Source of the DNA: Chara braunii
Lineage: Eukaryota > Streptophyta > Charophyceae > Charales > Characeae
Length of the DNA stretch: 64,000 nucleotides
Assembly (NCBI GenBank): GCA_003427395.1
Contig: BFEA01000250.1
Location: 1,802,769-1,866,768 of the forward strand
Reading direction: 5' to 3'
Shown here: positions 1 through 11,524 of the stretch, piece by piece
How positions within the stretch are numbered: the first letter of the stretch is position 1
How the letters are laid out: every line of letters starts with the position of its first letter
Notes under the pieces: model-generated
Told to the model about the DNA's origin: nothing
The model's database searches: none
The model's input: only the letters and a program-made list of their open reading frames with translations
Translations under genes and position numbers: made by a program

Positions 1-53
<53 letters not shown>
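1..53. repeat. poly(A) tract at window edge
   Basis: The window opens with 53 consecutive A residues. It could be the tail of a retroposon lying to the left or a simple repeat; the window edge prevents a decision. Confidence 0.95.
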
Positions 54-54
<1 letters not shown>

Positions 55-735
55 GGTCACCTGCCTGACTGAACTGTAGTTTCAAACTCCGAGGTGTGAC
101 GTTTCTGCAAAAGCAGAGTTTCGACTGCATCGTAAATTTCCGATGGGATTGGAAAAAAAAAAATGCAGTTTGAAATGTATTTAGGAACTGCTTAGTGATT
201 GCACCCTAACTACCAAAAAAAAGTATTCATTGGACGCCTCCCCCAAGTAATATAATTATCTTGGTATCATTGAATGATCATTTGTTGTACTTGTGGTCTC
301 AATTCTGTCTGTCCAGCAATCAATTATCCGGGTATCCTTTTTTCGTCTTTTTTTTCATTTGACTATCATTGTTGCATACTATCTGCAATTTTGTCTGCAA
401 TTATGTTATGGTTTCGATTATAGCTCTCATCCACAATTAGGTGGTATGCCCCAGCCCTGATCTGTTCGTAGAACCCTGCAAATTCATTGTGACCTAAGCA
501 GGCCTTGAGCGCAGCAATTTCGAAGTACACCAATGTTACTTTCCTTTTTTTAAGTTGGTCCACAAAACGTTAGTCCACCGATGTTACTTTCCTTTTTTTA
601 AGTTGGTCCACAGAACGTTTGTCCACCGAAGAGAAAGAGGAAAAAAACAAATTCGGTGGACCAACTTTCTGGAGGTGATAAGAGCATCCCCTAGACTATG
701 GGTTCCACCACACATGACGGGTCCAGTCCACTCGC
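54..735. other. AT-rich stretch, no gene recognised
   Basis: Only short open frames are present. A minus-strand frame of 65 codons at 366-563 contains a plausible-looking helix (LVYFEIAALKACLGH) but matches no family I recognise. The only structure is the 48-bp tandem duplication listed separately. Confidence 0.5.
534..629. repeat. 48-bp tandem duplication, two copies
   Basis: A unit beginning TGTTACTTTCCTTTTTTT and ending TTAGTCCACCGA occurs at 534-581 and again at 582-629 with few differences. No function is suggested. Confidence 0.85.
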
Positions 736-1430
736 GGTTAACGACCACCTGAAATTTCAGAATGAAATATTTTGAAGTGGTCTGAAACCGCTGAAATGGC
801 ATGAAGACACTTCAGGTCATTTCATAAGTTTCGGGTGGTTTGCATGACAAGTTTGATGGGGTTTTTTTTTTTTTCTGCCTGTTTTTTCAGCCACTTCGGG
901 TCATTTCAGGAATTTCAGGTGGGGACCTGAAACCGCTAAAGTGGCTGAAGCTTCTGAAAGGGGTTTCAGGTACCCCCATCCAAATGGTACGATGGGGGTA
1001 CCTGAAACCCCTTTCAGAAGCTTCAGCCACTTCAGGTCATTTCAAGAATTTCAGGTGGGGACGTGAAACCACTGAAGTGGCTGAAGTTTTTGAAAAGGGT
1101 TTCAGAACCCCCATTCAAATGGTTGGATGGGGGTACTTGAAACCCCTTTCAGAAGCTTCAGCCACTTCAGCTCATTTCAGAAATTTCAGGTGGGGACCTG
1201 AAACCGCTGAAGTAGCTGAAGCTTCTGAAAGGGGTTTCAGGTATCCCCATCCCACCATTTGCAATGGATCTGTAGGCAATCTGAAAGTGGTGTATCAACC
1301 TGAAGTGGCTGAAGTGTCTGAAGGCGGTTTCAGACAACCCCAGGTATAGATCTACACACAATCTGAAAGTGGTGTAGTAATCTAAAATGGTTGAACTGCC
1401 TGGAAAGGAGACCTCGAAATATATGCACCC
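736..1430 (+). repeat. Left terminal inverted repeat of element A
   Basis: Alternating blocks such as CACTTCAGGTCATTTCA and CTGAAACCGCTGAAGTGGCTG are repeated about every 90-100 bp, each block being itself palindromic around CCCCATCCAAATGGT-like centres. The 169-codon open frame across 840-1349 is a by-product of this repetition, not a gene. Confidence 0.8.
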
Positions 1431-1790
1431 ATTAACCATCTCTCGTCCAGTCTACTGGTAGGGAGCTGCACCTGCTGAAAACCGAGCAAGGGCGCTACAC
1501 CAAGATTTTTGGGAAGGGCAAAATGACTTATGAGGTTAGTTTTCGATGTCAGTAGATAGGTTCCGAGGGGCACCAGAAAGGGGTTGCGCCTAAATGCGAT
1601 GACTATGGGTATGGCGGGAAGAGTGATCAGGAGTAAACGTAACATGGAGTAAACGTGACGAGTAGTAACGTTGGAGTAAAGGGATGGGGGATAAGAGGGG
1701 AGAGAAAACACTTACCATCGAAGGTTGGTGGTGTGGAGACAACCGGAAGTCTAGTCATTGTGGCAAACTGTGCGCAAACAGGTTGGCAAC

Positions 1791-1846
1791 ATATCTTCCC
1801 ATGTTCTAGCGGAAGATTCATAATATTTTGCACATTTGGTGAGTAG
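1791..1846 (+). repeat. Copy of a dispersed element-end motif
   Basis: The segment contains ATGTTCTAGCGGAAGATTCA followed by TTTTGCACATTTGGTGAGTAG. The same string recurs at about 2,190-2,248, in the hairpin elements at 43.4-43.8 kb, and more loosely at 54,280-54,335. It looks like a conserved end of a small transposon family. Confidence 0.65.
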
Positions 1847-2189
1847 GGGGAGCATAGTCATGGTTGTGCGCCACCATCTTCATCCACATATTGGTCTCCA
1901 TAGTCGTTATGATCAGTCAGATCAGAATGTTGGCCTTCATTAGCATTGTGATCCTCCCAACCAAGCTCCTCATCGACATCGGGGCCATGTTCTCCATCTC
2001 CGTTGCATGACTTGCAGTCCCGATCCTGGTGCTGGTCGTCCTCGCGATGGGATTCGTTATCAAAATCTCGGTGGCGACCCGCACTATCGCTCATAATCAC
2101 CCTGTTGTGCAATGTTGTGTCGATCCAAGATCACCTTCGTTGGGTGCTCGCCATGCTCCTGCTGCTCGGGGAAGTCTTGTCTACGGGGG

Positions 2190-2248
2190 ATGTATATTTC
2201 CATGTTCCAGCGGAAGATTCATTTTTATTTTGCATATTTGATGAGTAG
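2190..2248 (+). repeat. Second copy of the dispersed element-end motif
   Basis: Contains ATTTCCATGTTCCAGCGGAA then GATTCATTTTTATTTTGCAT and ends TTTGATGAGTAG, parallel to the copy about 400 bp to the left. Both lie inside element A, so they are probably nested insertions or captured ends. Confidence 0.65.
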
Positions 2249-4169
2249 CAGTATCAGGTTGTAGCCGCACGCCTTTTTCTTAAGTATCACGTTCTTCTTC
2301 ACCTTCGTGTTCGTCGTTTAGGCCACAAGTTACTCTTCGATGGGGTTGTGTAGCTGCTCGAGGTGACCATGCTGTTACTCGTGGTAATCACGCTCTTCAA
2401 GTCGTCGCTTATGCTTGCTATGGGGCAGTTTTCTACTCACCGCAGTAGTGTTCGCCCTCGTAGTCATCGACTCGCTCCTGATGGTAGTGCAGGTCTTGAT
2501 CACACAGTTGTAATCCTCACACCCGTGTTTGTGCTGCCTATCATGATCCCGTTATTCATCATTGTACTCGCCCTTATCAAGGCCGATGCACTGGTCGTCA
2601 TCTGGTGGAGGAAACACAAAGCAGGACTGGATTGGTATGTATGTGTGGGCACACAGTGTAGTATATGTGTGTGTGTGTATGTGAGGGAGAGGCAGAGGGA
2701 GAGGGAGAATAAGACCACGGCGGAACTGGCAGCGAGGAGGTGGGAGAGAGTATGACAGGCGTAGTCGCTTGGGGAGAGGAGTGGCGATGTACCTTCTCGT
2801 GATCTAGGAGAAGGTTCATTTTTGAAGTATGGTACTAGCGAAAGTTTCATTTTTGTTGGCTCATTGGTATATCGTGGTATGACCCCGTCGTAATCGTCAT
2901 CATTGAAGGTGTGGTTGCCCTGCTGCTTCACGATCGTGTTCACATTCGCGATCTTCGTGCTCATGTTCGGGGCCTTTGTGTTCTTTTTTGTGGTCTTCGT
3001 GCTCCCGTTCGTAATCATGTTCGTGCTCGTTAACACCTTCTTTCTTGAGCCAGCTCGTCGTGATTGTCATCTTAGTGGTGGGTGGTATTGGCCACCCGTT
3101 GTGCCTCGGCTGACTTCGAATGAACATGGCCAAGCCAACTGCCATGTGCGCTCGTACTTAGGGGATGTCCTGAAAAGTTTATTGAACCATCCTGCCCTTT
3201 CTGCTTTTCTGCCATCACTCCTTATGACCGTTTGTTACACCCGCTATCGGGTTGGCCTACCAACAACCACGTGCTTGTCTAGAAAACTAAGCCATGCACG
3301 TCTAAGTGTGAATACTTTGCACTGTGAGTTGTGAATGGTTCATTAAATCAATTTTATTGTTTTATTTTATTTTTATTTTACGAGGGTCCCCTTACCACCC
3401 GAGTAATTGTGGTAATTATAGAGCTAATACATACAACGTACCTCAGCAACAGGGAAGGGATAGTCGAGGGAAAAAAGGAGAGAGGAGGGCACGTCCCCGG
3501 TCTTGGCGATAGTATGTCGGGTCGACATCTGCATGTACTTCGATTATTGTTGCTGATACTAACTGGTTACTTTGTCATTATGCAGAACCGAGTAACTGCG
3601 TACAAAGGTTTGGGAGTTGGGCGCCGCTGATGGAGCAGTTTCGACCACCTTATGGTGGTGAAGGGTATATACCTTCGTTGAGATTTAAGCTCGTCGTTTC
3701 AGTTCTCCATTGATGTCGTAACTATGTACGCCCACTTTTCGCACAACTTTCAACTACCTAGCTTTCATTGTGAAGTTGTAACATGGAATTTCGGGTCAAA
3801 CTGTAAGGCAACTGGGGTCGATGGAGGAGCTGTTGCTCGTTGTTGGTGACCGTTGTTGTGGATGAACTCGGTTCTCACTACTGGGATGAGTGTTGTTGCT
3901 AGGTTTGGCGCTGGTTTTTGTTTTTGAAGGTGCTACCGCCCCTAGTGGCAACAGTTTTGCTGAGATGAAGTACTAGTGTACTAGGGACGGTTCTACTGCG
4001 TGGAAGTTGATATTGATGAGGCTTGGTATTGATCAGAATAACTGTTTTTCGCCTCTGAAACATTGCTGAGTGGAGGTTGTAACTGTTGTTGTTGAGTTCA
4101 GAGGAGGTCTGTTGTCACAGTTCGAGAGAAGGTTAACAGATGTCTTTATTTTCAGGTTATTTTTAGCTG

Positions 4170-5053
4170 CTTCAGACGGGTGTGAGGTACTTAGATGGGA
4201 AAACCTGAAACTGCTTTCAGAAGCTTCAGCCACTTCAGGTCATTTCAGAGGTTTCAGATTCGCACACGAAACTCTTGTAATGACTTGAAGTGGCTGAAGC
4301 TTTTGAAAACGGTTTCAAGTCCCCTCATCCAAGCATTTGGATGAGGGGGACCTAAAACCGCTTCATATCATTTCAGAGGTTTCAGGTCTCCCCAACTGAA
4401 ACTCCTGAAATGATCTGAAGTGGTTGAAAGTATGAAAGCAGTTTTAGATGTCCCCATCCAACGATTTAGATGGGGGGACATGAAACCTCTTTCAGAAGCT
4501 TCAACCACTTCAGATCATTTCAGCGGTTTCAGGTCTCTCCATCTGAAACTGTTGAAATAATCTGAAGTGGGTGAAAATCTGAAAGTGGTTTCAGATACCC
4601 TCATCCAAACATTTGGATGGGGGGACCTGAGATCACTTTTAGAAGCTTCAACCACTTCAGATCATGTCAGAGGTTTCAAATTTCCCCATCTGAAACTTCT
4701 GAAAAAAAAATGAAGTTGCTGAAAATCTGAAAGTGGTTTGAGATGCATCAATCCAACCATTTGGATGAGGGGATCTGAAACCGCTTTTAGAAGCTTCAGC
4801 CACTTCAGGTTTTTTCATAGGTTTCAGGCTCCCCACCTAAAACTCATGAAATGACTTGAAGTGGCTTACAACAACGTTGAATCAAAACAAAAACAAGCAA
4901 AAAAAATAAAGAAAAAAAACATAAAATATGACCCCCAAACCACCTGTAACTTCTGAAATGGCATGAACTGTCTTAAGATCATTTCAGTGATTTCAGACCT
5001 CTCCTAACAGACTTCAAAATCTTTCATTCTGAAATTTCAGGAGGTCGTTAACC
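4170..5053 (-). repeat. Right terminal inverted repeat of element A
   Basis: Carries the same subrepeat vocabulary as the left end in inverted order, with about five palindromic blocks centred on CCCATCCAANNNTTTGGATG-like strings. It ends in GGTCGTTAACC. Confidence 0.8.
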
Positions 5054-6010
5054 ATTTGTGCACAGTTCCACCAGATTGTCGTTGAGAGAATGAGCTTGCC
5101 GTTATGCATTGTTAAGTATGCATGTATATGATTATACGATATGTTGAGCCTTTGTTGTGCACGATCGTGTATTGGGGTGGTCCACTGCACCGAGCAGATC
5201 TTGTTGCTGGATATTGATATTTTGTCTTATTACTGCACGCGAGTGTTGTACACGCTACTGTTTTGCTGAGGTTTTGCTACTTTCTGCCCGCATTTCAAAC
5301 AAAGCGCATGTGCGCGCTCTATTTGAACGAAGTCTGTCTAGGTTGCATAGCTGCAGTCTAGTCAGAGGTAGGGGCACGATGATTTGAGGGAGTGATCACA
5401 CTCTGCTAAGGGACACTGTTGCAACCAGAAAGGTTGTCAGAGTGTAGTTTACTCAGCGTATTCGCCGCAGTTGGGCCATCCTACTGCGATTTTGGCCACC
5501 ATTGCGAGACCCTCAGGCGATTGAAGATCTCAAGGCCCTCTCACGTGAGTTTGAAAGCATCTTTCTTGGTATGAGCAACTTAATCTTCCTCTTTTTGTCA
5601 ATCTTACAATGAATCTACTCTTTTGGTCACGAGAGAAAGACGGTAGGTAGGAATGGAAACTCGTAAGACCATATCAAGATCTTGTGGGAGGTCCACCCAC
5701 CGATTGCAAAAGCTTTGTCGAAACCTATGCGAGGTTCTGACGGCAAAGAACTCAGAGGTATAACTTCAGTTTCTTATGTAAACCTCACAAAACCCCTCTT
5801 AATACGTTCCTCTATGTTTGTCTAATGAATATACATACAACCTTATGATTATTGTTTTCTTTTTTGAAATTAATCAGATTAAGTGAAAGGAATGCATGCA
5901 AAAATTTCAGTTTTTATTTTCTTTGACTGAAATCATACTAAAGGATGAACTTAGGGACGGTGGGATAAAGATGGTATTGCATGCATCTGACCGGGTTGAT
6001 CAAAGGTTAA
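5054..6010. other. Intergenic, contains the left copy of an old duplication
   Basis: No gene is recognised. The part at about 5,466-5,770 is homologous to sequence around 9,155-9,880 (see that entry). A 76-codon plus-strand frame at 5,157-5,387 has no recognisable features. Confidence 0.4.
5466..5770 (+). repeat. Diverged dispersed repeat, copy 1
   Basis: Shares CCACCATTGCGRGACC and, further along, a GTGGGRGGTNNACCCACCRATTG-type block with 9,155-9,880 in the same order and orientation. Divergence is substantial, so the duplication is old. This copy lacks the small transposon that interrupts copy 2. Confidence 0.6.
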
Positions 6011-6753
6011 GCATTGTTTCTAAGCAGAATGACTCATTGCTATATTTTTTTTTTGTTTTCTAAAGGACCGTACATTGTTTCTAAGCAGAATGGTCTGGTT
6101 GTTGTATTTATGTTTGAAGGTTTGTCTATCGGATTTGTGAGACGAAGCATTGGTTTTAAGCAAAATGGTTTGGTCTACCTATTTCTTGTCGGGTTTCTTA
6201 CTGAAGTTTGACATTGTTTCTAAACAAAATGGTATAACTTCACGCTTTTGTGTGTTTTAAGATAGAGTGGACATTGTTTCTAGCAGAATGATTCAATATT
6301 TTTTTTTTTTCTGATAGAGATTATTTTTTTAGGGCTAAGCATTGTTTCTATGCAGAATGGTTTAGCCAAAAGTCATGCACTTAGCACAAAACGAGTATAC
6401 ATCAGAAGTATTTCATTATATTTGCATATGAACAGACAGCTAGACATTGTTAAGCATAATGAGATAGTTTAAGTCCTATTACTAAGAAGAGAAGAAAGTC
6501 AATAGTGTAATTGAAAGTAAATTGGGCAAGTTGACGATTCTTTCTAAGCAAAATAGTTTAGTCCCATGTCCATATCAAAAGATAAAAGCAGATATTTATT
6601 TTAAATTTGGATATTTAAACGGTTCAGGGCGACTATACATTGTTTATTAGCAAAATGGTCTAGTCACATACCCAAATAAAAGATAAGTAGTTGTGCAACT
6701 TGTTTGTGTGTAACCTTAAGCATGCTGAACATTGTTTCTAAGCAAAATGGTCT
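6011..6753 (+). repeat. Ten spaced copies of a 23-bp motif
   Basis: The motif ACATTGTTTCTAAGCARAAT followed by GGT occurs, with few changes, at about 6011, 6072, 6147, 6211, 6271, 6339, 6444, 6534, 6637 and 6729. Spacing is 60-105 bp. All copies are in the same orientation, and the DNA between them is AT-rich and shows no obvious similarity from gap to gap. I see no flanking gene that explains it. Possibilities are a decayed satellite in which only a protein-binding box stayed conserved, or a regulatory or replication-associated array. Confidence 0.85.
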
Positions 6754-7199
6754 AGTGTCATGTAATATTTAAAGTTGGTAAAAGGTTAATTATTTCGAGG
6801 ATTAATGAACTATCTTATATGAAAATAACTTGGGATTTTGGTGAGAGCACTTAACTTGGTTGTGTGTATTTGTTTGTTTATGAGTATAGTCGGAGTTATC
6901 ATTTGATAGGTAGTAGCTTTAGATGCTCGTCAAGTGCTGGAGCTATAAAAGTTAGTTCAATTTTTGTCTTTCAGAGTGAAGTTTATTTTTTCATATTTGA
7001 ATATGTATAAATTATGGAAAAACACTTTCGTTAAAGGAAATGTTGCCGAAATTTTTAGAAGTCATAGGAGTTAGCTGAATTTGATATTTACAAAATTTAA
7101 ATTTTATCCTAGTTACAAATTTGACTTAGTATAAATTTGGGAACCATACTTCTCTATGGAAAATACTATCAAAAAAAAAAATAGTTCCGAGGAGTCTTA

Positions 7200-7265
7200 T
7201 TATTTTTTAATTAGAAAACGTTTTGGCTATTGATTATTTTTTAATTAGAAAAAGTTTTGGTTATC
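7200..7265. repeat. ~33-bp tandem duplication
   Basis: TATTTTTTAATTAGAAAACG plus TTTTGGCTAT is followed directly by a second, slightly altered copy ending TTTTGGTTAT. Confidence 0.8.
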
Positions 7266-8423
7266 CACCCTGTATAGAGGAGATGCCGCTTATTTTTTCT
7301 ATAATTTTTTATATAATTTAGAGATAGGTTTTAGACTTAATCTTGTAAGAAGTTGAAGTAAGATATGATATGGGGTTTTATTCTCCATATACTTAGGTGC
7401 AATATTGGATATCGGTCTGTCATGTGTTACAGGTCCTTTCCGTTCACCTTCGTTCAAGGTTGACTAGTTTCGGGTTGATCCTACAAGGATCATCTTTTGC
7501 TATCATTGACAACAAGTTGGTCGTCAATCGCTGGTTTTCGACTCAACTCCAGTTCATTCTTGCAACTCAACCTAAGGCCTTAGCCCTTGTGGGTTAAAAT
7601 GTTTCTTTTATTTTTCCCCGAACTTTTATTAAATGGTCATTTGAAAAGGACTCAGTGCTTTTTTTTTTTAAAGGTTGAATAAAGGTTGCGGTTTATGTGA
7701 ATAAGGCAAGGGTGTGAGTGCAGAGAGTGGTTGAAGTTGACCCCGTGTAGTGTGTAGTCTGTCGATATTGAATCTGTGGATGATTGCAGGTATGTTTTAT
7801 GATCTGGGGGCAGAGTCGGATTTTGTATGAGATCATTCCTGTATTTGGAAGAAAGTCACACTGTGATTGTGAGATTGATCGTCTCGTGCTTAATTTCCTC
7901 TTATGTCTACATTTTATGTAATTCACTCGATCTGTCTTGACCGTGCGCGAGGGTTGAGTGAATTTGAACTGAAAGAAAAAGAGAGACATTTTTTTATTGC
8001 TTGTTATTTTTTTATGGTTGGACGTTGAGGTCCATGACGACTATCAATGTTAAACCCTTTTACCTATTCTACACCTCCGAAGATGGAGTCTCGTTTCATA
8101 GTCAGAGGCAACCGCCACAAAGGGCAGAATCTCGCCTACTGCTATTCTCAGCAGTATGCAGAAGAGGGTAGGACTCGCAATCGCATTTGCGATTGTTTGA
8201 TGTTATGAGATAATTGAGATTAAATTCTCGTGACGTGTTTCTGCCGACACTTGAGTGTTGAAAGTGACCCTCAGAATCATTGAAAATCGCATGGTTTTAG
8301 CATCACATAGTACGTCATCATTGCGACTGTTTGTATATTCATGCATGGCTAGTCGATATGATATAGTCTACGTCGCCACAATATTTATTGAGAGTCTTTC
8401 ACGCGACAACCGCCTATTTCTAT

Positions 8424-8519
8424 TGTCGAAAGTTATAGGTTGAATGTGAATAAGAAACGAGGTGCGATTTTTGTCGAAAGTTATGGGTCGATTGTGAATA
8501 AGGGAGTAAGCGCGATTTA
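8424..8519. repeat. ~48-bp tandem duplication
   Basis: Two adjacent units begin TGTCGAAAGTTATRGGT and end with a GCGATTT-type string. They differ at several positions. Confidence 0.75.
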
Positions 8520-9154
8520 TAGTGAAACTTGGTTTTAATTTGTGAGTATATCGCGTGGTTAGATTGACTGTCCTAGTCGACCTGTGCAGAGCCATGCTCT
8601 GGAGATCAACCCCAGAGCGTTGACTCGTGCACAAGTCCAATTAAGGCGTTCAACCATGCATACCCCCTATGCTACAACGAACGAGAAATGCCGCCGATTG
8701 GGCCACCTCTTCGATTGTAGTCGAGTAACTTTTGCACGTGGTTTGGTAGTTCAGCGGGGATACGCATGCCTAAGGTTGGTGACAACCCCTTGGGCAGAGG
8801 TAAGTTGTGCCCCGCGTGACCTCTATCCTGTTGTAGGGGTTGCGAGAGATACGGTTGGTGCACTCGGACTGAGCTGTTTTTGTGAAAGACAGTCCTACAA
8901 AATCTTGCATGACACAGCTGGGAAGGTCCTCTTGAGGGACCGAAGCGCTCAACACTGCTTTTAAGGATGCCTGATGCTACGATCTCAACAAATTGTAGAT
9001 GTTTTATGATAGACTACTACTGGTTTTTCAAGGTGTTAGTGTTGCTATCAGGGCATTCGCTACCACTGTAACGACCGTGTTGCTGTCATCCTCCCGGTCT
9101 TCATATGCTGCAGCAGACTTTTTGTTGTGACATGTTTGGTTGAGATTGAACAAA

Positions 9155-9880
9155 CTATAAGTTGAAAGGTTTTATTGCGATTGACCACCATTGCGGGACC
9201 TTTAGGAAAGTGAAGGATTTCTAGACCTTCTCCCCACGAGTCTGAATAAAACCTCTCCACACGTGGTTAACCAGGGGTGTTATTTTCGACGAATTTTGCA
9301 CCGAATTGCACTGAAACTGTCATATTGTGCTGATTTTTTNNTTTTTTTCTTGTTTTTCNTTTTGTGTGATATATATGTGNTTTAGGGTACGNCATGTNTG
9401 CAGTTTTNACATGTTTGGATCAATAATGAAAAAGTTGGCATTTTGTTGAATTCGTTGGACGCTTCATTTTGACTCGGATAGTGTCTTTGTGTTAGGGTTT
9501 CATAGTGTTTTTTGTTTTGTTTTTTTCGTTAATTTTGGCCTGTTTTCTTTTTTGATGTTTGCACTATGGTCTCATATCATTTGTTTTTAAAATTTTTGAT
9601 GAAATTCGCGTCGCAATTGCCAACGAAAACGGCGAATATTTGGGTCCCCGTTAACCGTCTCTCAATGAAACTCGTCTTGAATTTTGAGAGTCTGAAACCC
9701 CTTCCTCCATCTTTCTTACTCTCGGTTTAATATGTTGTTTGAAAGAGGAAGATGGCAGGTGAGATTGCAACCTACAAGACTGCAGCAAAGCCCTGTGGGG
9801 GGTTAACCCACCAATTGTGGGAGCTCTATCGGAGCCCAAACGGGTTTTAGAGGCAGGGAACACCAAGTTACATGATGACT
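9155..9880 (+). repeat. Diverged dispersed repeat, copy 2, split by a small element
   Basis: Homologous to 5,466-5,770, but interrupted at 9,265-9,656 by a GGTTAA-ended element. The two flanks join up in order when compared with copy 1, which supports a real insertion. No coding function is recognised. Confidence 0.6.
9265..9656. mobile_element. Small GGTTAA-ended element (MITE-like), copy 1
   Basis: Begins GGTTAACCAGGGG and ends CCCCGTTAACC. The interior is T-rich and non-coding and contains five ambiguous N positions. It shares CACTGAAACTGTCATATT, TATATATGTGNTTTAGGGTA and a GATGTTTGNANTATG block in the same order with the element at 25,378-25,935, so the two belong to one family. Only the terminal GGTTAA is shared with the larger foldback elements. 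Confidence 0.7.
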
Positions 9881-10689
9881 TTACACGTTAGAGCTCTTAT
9901 TTTTATAATTGTACTACTTTCTATATATCTACTAGCTTGACTGTGCTTACTTCCCGTACTTAATTTTATTTTTAGGATAATTTACAGTTTATTAAATTAA
10001 GTATGTGTAAAAGTTAAAACTATTTTCGTGAAGGCAGAGCGAATGAATGAGGAAGGGTGACAAAAAGAGAGAAATTGTGGTTTGCTTGTGGTTGAGTGGA
10101 TCAACCAAACGCGGAGCTCATTCCAAGCGTGTGGACTCAAGGCTTTTTATTTATTTTTTTAATTTGCATGGTGTTCAGAGGCTAAGCCTATCCATAAGTT
10201 GGGAGGTTCAGTCGCATGTTTTTTTCTTAGGGTTTATGAACGGAGGATGGGATCCCATAAGTTGGGTTCCCAAATTCGTTGTTTTCTTTTGTTGTTTGAT
10301 AAAAGTGAGCACATTGTAAAGTGTGGGGTTCACTTCTGTGTTTATTTATGAGAGAGATGCGGGCAAAAACTACCCACACTGTAAGGTAGCGCGAACAAGT
10401 CATGAGTCGTGAACATTAAAACAGACCAAAGTATAAAATTTGATATATATATATATATATATATATAATACTAGCTAAACGCCCGATGTGCGAGCGGTGC
10501 GGGTCATGCTCGCATAAATAAGAAATGTTGTAAGCAATATAACACGGATCACTCTCATTAACTAAGACAGACTTAAAAAAAAAAAAAAAAGTTGAATCAC
10601 ATGGTAATAAAGAATGGTCTAAAATTGGCTACAAAGTCTGAGTTCAATTGACAAATAACTGAGCGACCACGGTGCGGGTTACGCCCACA
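9881..10689. other. Intergenic with AT microsatellite
   Basis: A plus-strand frame of 90 codons at 10,047-10,319 has no recognisable domain. An (AT)n run occupies 10,443-10,467. It is followed by TACTAGCTAAACGCCCGATG, a string that looks like the end of a repeat of unknown class. An A16 run lies near 10,574. Confidence 0.4.
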
Positions 10690-11524
10690 ACCAAAACTAC
10701 CGAGACGGTAAAGAAAGTACCATAGAGTAGAGAAGAATGTCCTAGAGTGTTGTAAAGTAAAGTAGAGTGCCATTGAGTAAAGTGTCGTAGAGTAGAGTAG
10801 AGTAGAGTAGAGTAAAGTAGAGTGAAGTATAGTAGAGTGACATACAGTAGTGTAGAGCGAAGTACAATAGAGTGTCTTAGAGTAAAGTAGAGTATAATAG
10901 AGTGAAGTAGAGTAGTAGAGTGTCATAAAGTAGAGTAAAGTAAAGCAGAGTGTCGTAGAGTAGAGTAGAGTCGAGTGTACTATAGTGGAGTAGCGTAGAG
11001 TAGAGTAGAGTGTCGCAAAGTAGAGTAAAGTAGAGTAAAGTAGAGTAAAGTAGAGTAAAGTAGAGTAGAGTGTCATAGAGTAGAGTAGAGTAGAGTACTA
11101 CAATAGAGTAGAAGAGAGTGTCGTATAGTAGAGTAAAGAAAAGTAGAGTAGAGTAGAGTAGAGTAGAGTACTGTAGAGTGTCTTAGAGTAGAGTAGAAAA
11201 GAGTATAGTAGAGTAGAGTAGAGTAGAGTAGAGTAGAGTGTCGTCGAGTAGAATATAGTAGAATAGAGTAGAGTATAATTTTGTAGAGTGTCGTAGAGTA
11301 TCGTAGAGTGTCATAGAGTACAAAAGAGTGTCGTAGAGTGTCGCAGAATGTCGTAGAGTAGAGTGTCATAAATTTTCATGGAGTATAATACAATAGATTG
11401 TCGTAGAGTAGAGTACAGTGTCGTAGAGTAGAGTAGAGTAGAGTAGAGTACATTAGAGTATGATAAAGTGTCGTAGAGTATAGTAGAGTAGATTGTCGTA
11501 GAGTAGAGTACAGTAGAGAGAGAA
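10690..11524. repeat. GAGTA pentanucleotide satellite, left block
   Basis: Long runs of (GAGTA)n are punctuated by GTGTCGTAGAGTA-type variants. On the minus strand this reads as Ser-Thr-Leu-Leu-Tyr repeats, which are artefacts. The block continues at 12,312-12,635 beyond the foldback element, so the element inserted into an existing satellite. Confidence 0.95.

Larger units (their letters stand above)
1440..4169. other. Interior of element A, no recognisable transposase
   Basis: This 2.7-kb segment between the inverted ends holds short frames on both strands. Two minus-strand frames, at 1858-2112 (84 codons) and 2900-3145 (81 codons), encode unusual His/Asp/Glu-rich strings (for example DHNDYGDQYVDEDGG and HEHDYEREHEDH). 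They may be decayed passenger coding sequence or simple-sequence artefacts. I could not find a DDE transposase or any other known domain. A GT-rich microsatellite lies near 2,660-2,690. Confidence 0.4.
736..5053. mobile_element. Foldback-type element A with long terminal inverted repeats
   Basis: The left end (GGTTAACGACCACCTGAAAT) and the reverse complement of the right end (GGTTAACGACCTCCTGAAAT) are nearly identical. Similarity continues for several hundred bases on each side, giving terminal inverted repeats of roughly 0.7 and 0.9 kb around a 2.7-kb interior. The arms are built from many short inverted and direct subrepeats (CTGAAGTGGCTGAAGC and its complement), which is typical of foldback transposons. 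I see no transposase in the interior, so the copy is probably non-autonomous. No clear target-site duplication flanks it. The same terminal bases recur in the elements at 11.5, 17.0, 9.3 and 25.4 kb. A large MULE-like element is an alternative class. Confidence 0.75.
6754..9154. other. AT-rich intergenic stretch, no gene recognised
   Basis: Open frames are short and unconvincing; the longest is 126 codons at 8,584-8,964 on the plus strand, without a recognisable domain. Two short tandem repeats are listed separately. Confidence 0.4.

Noticed and set aside
840-1349. 169-codon plus-strand frame
   Set aside because: It lies within the left inverted repeat of element A and is produced by its subrepeats.
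6011-6753. CRISPR array
   Set aside because: Motif copies vary, spacing is irregular, there are no cas genes, and the context is eukaryotic.
10468-10500. Helitron end (TACTAGCTAAACGCCCG)
   Set aside because: The string looks like a repeat end, but no CTRR terminus with hairpin or matching partner was found.
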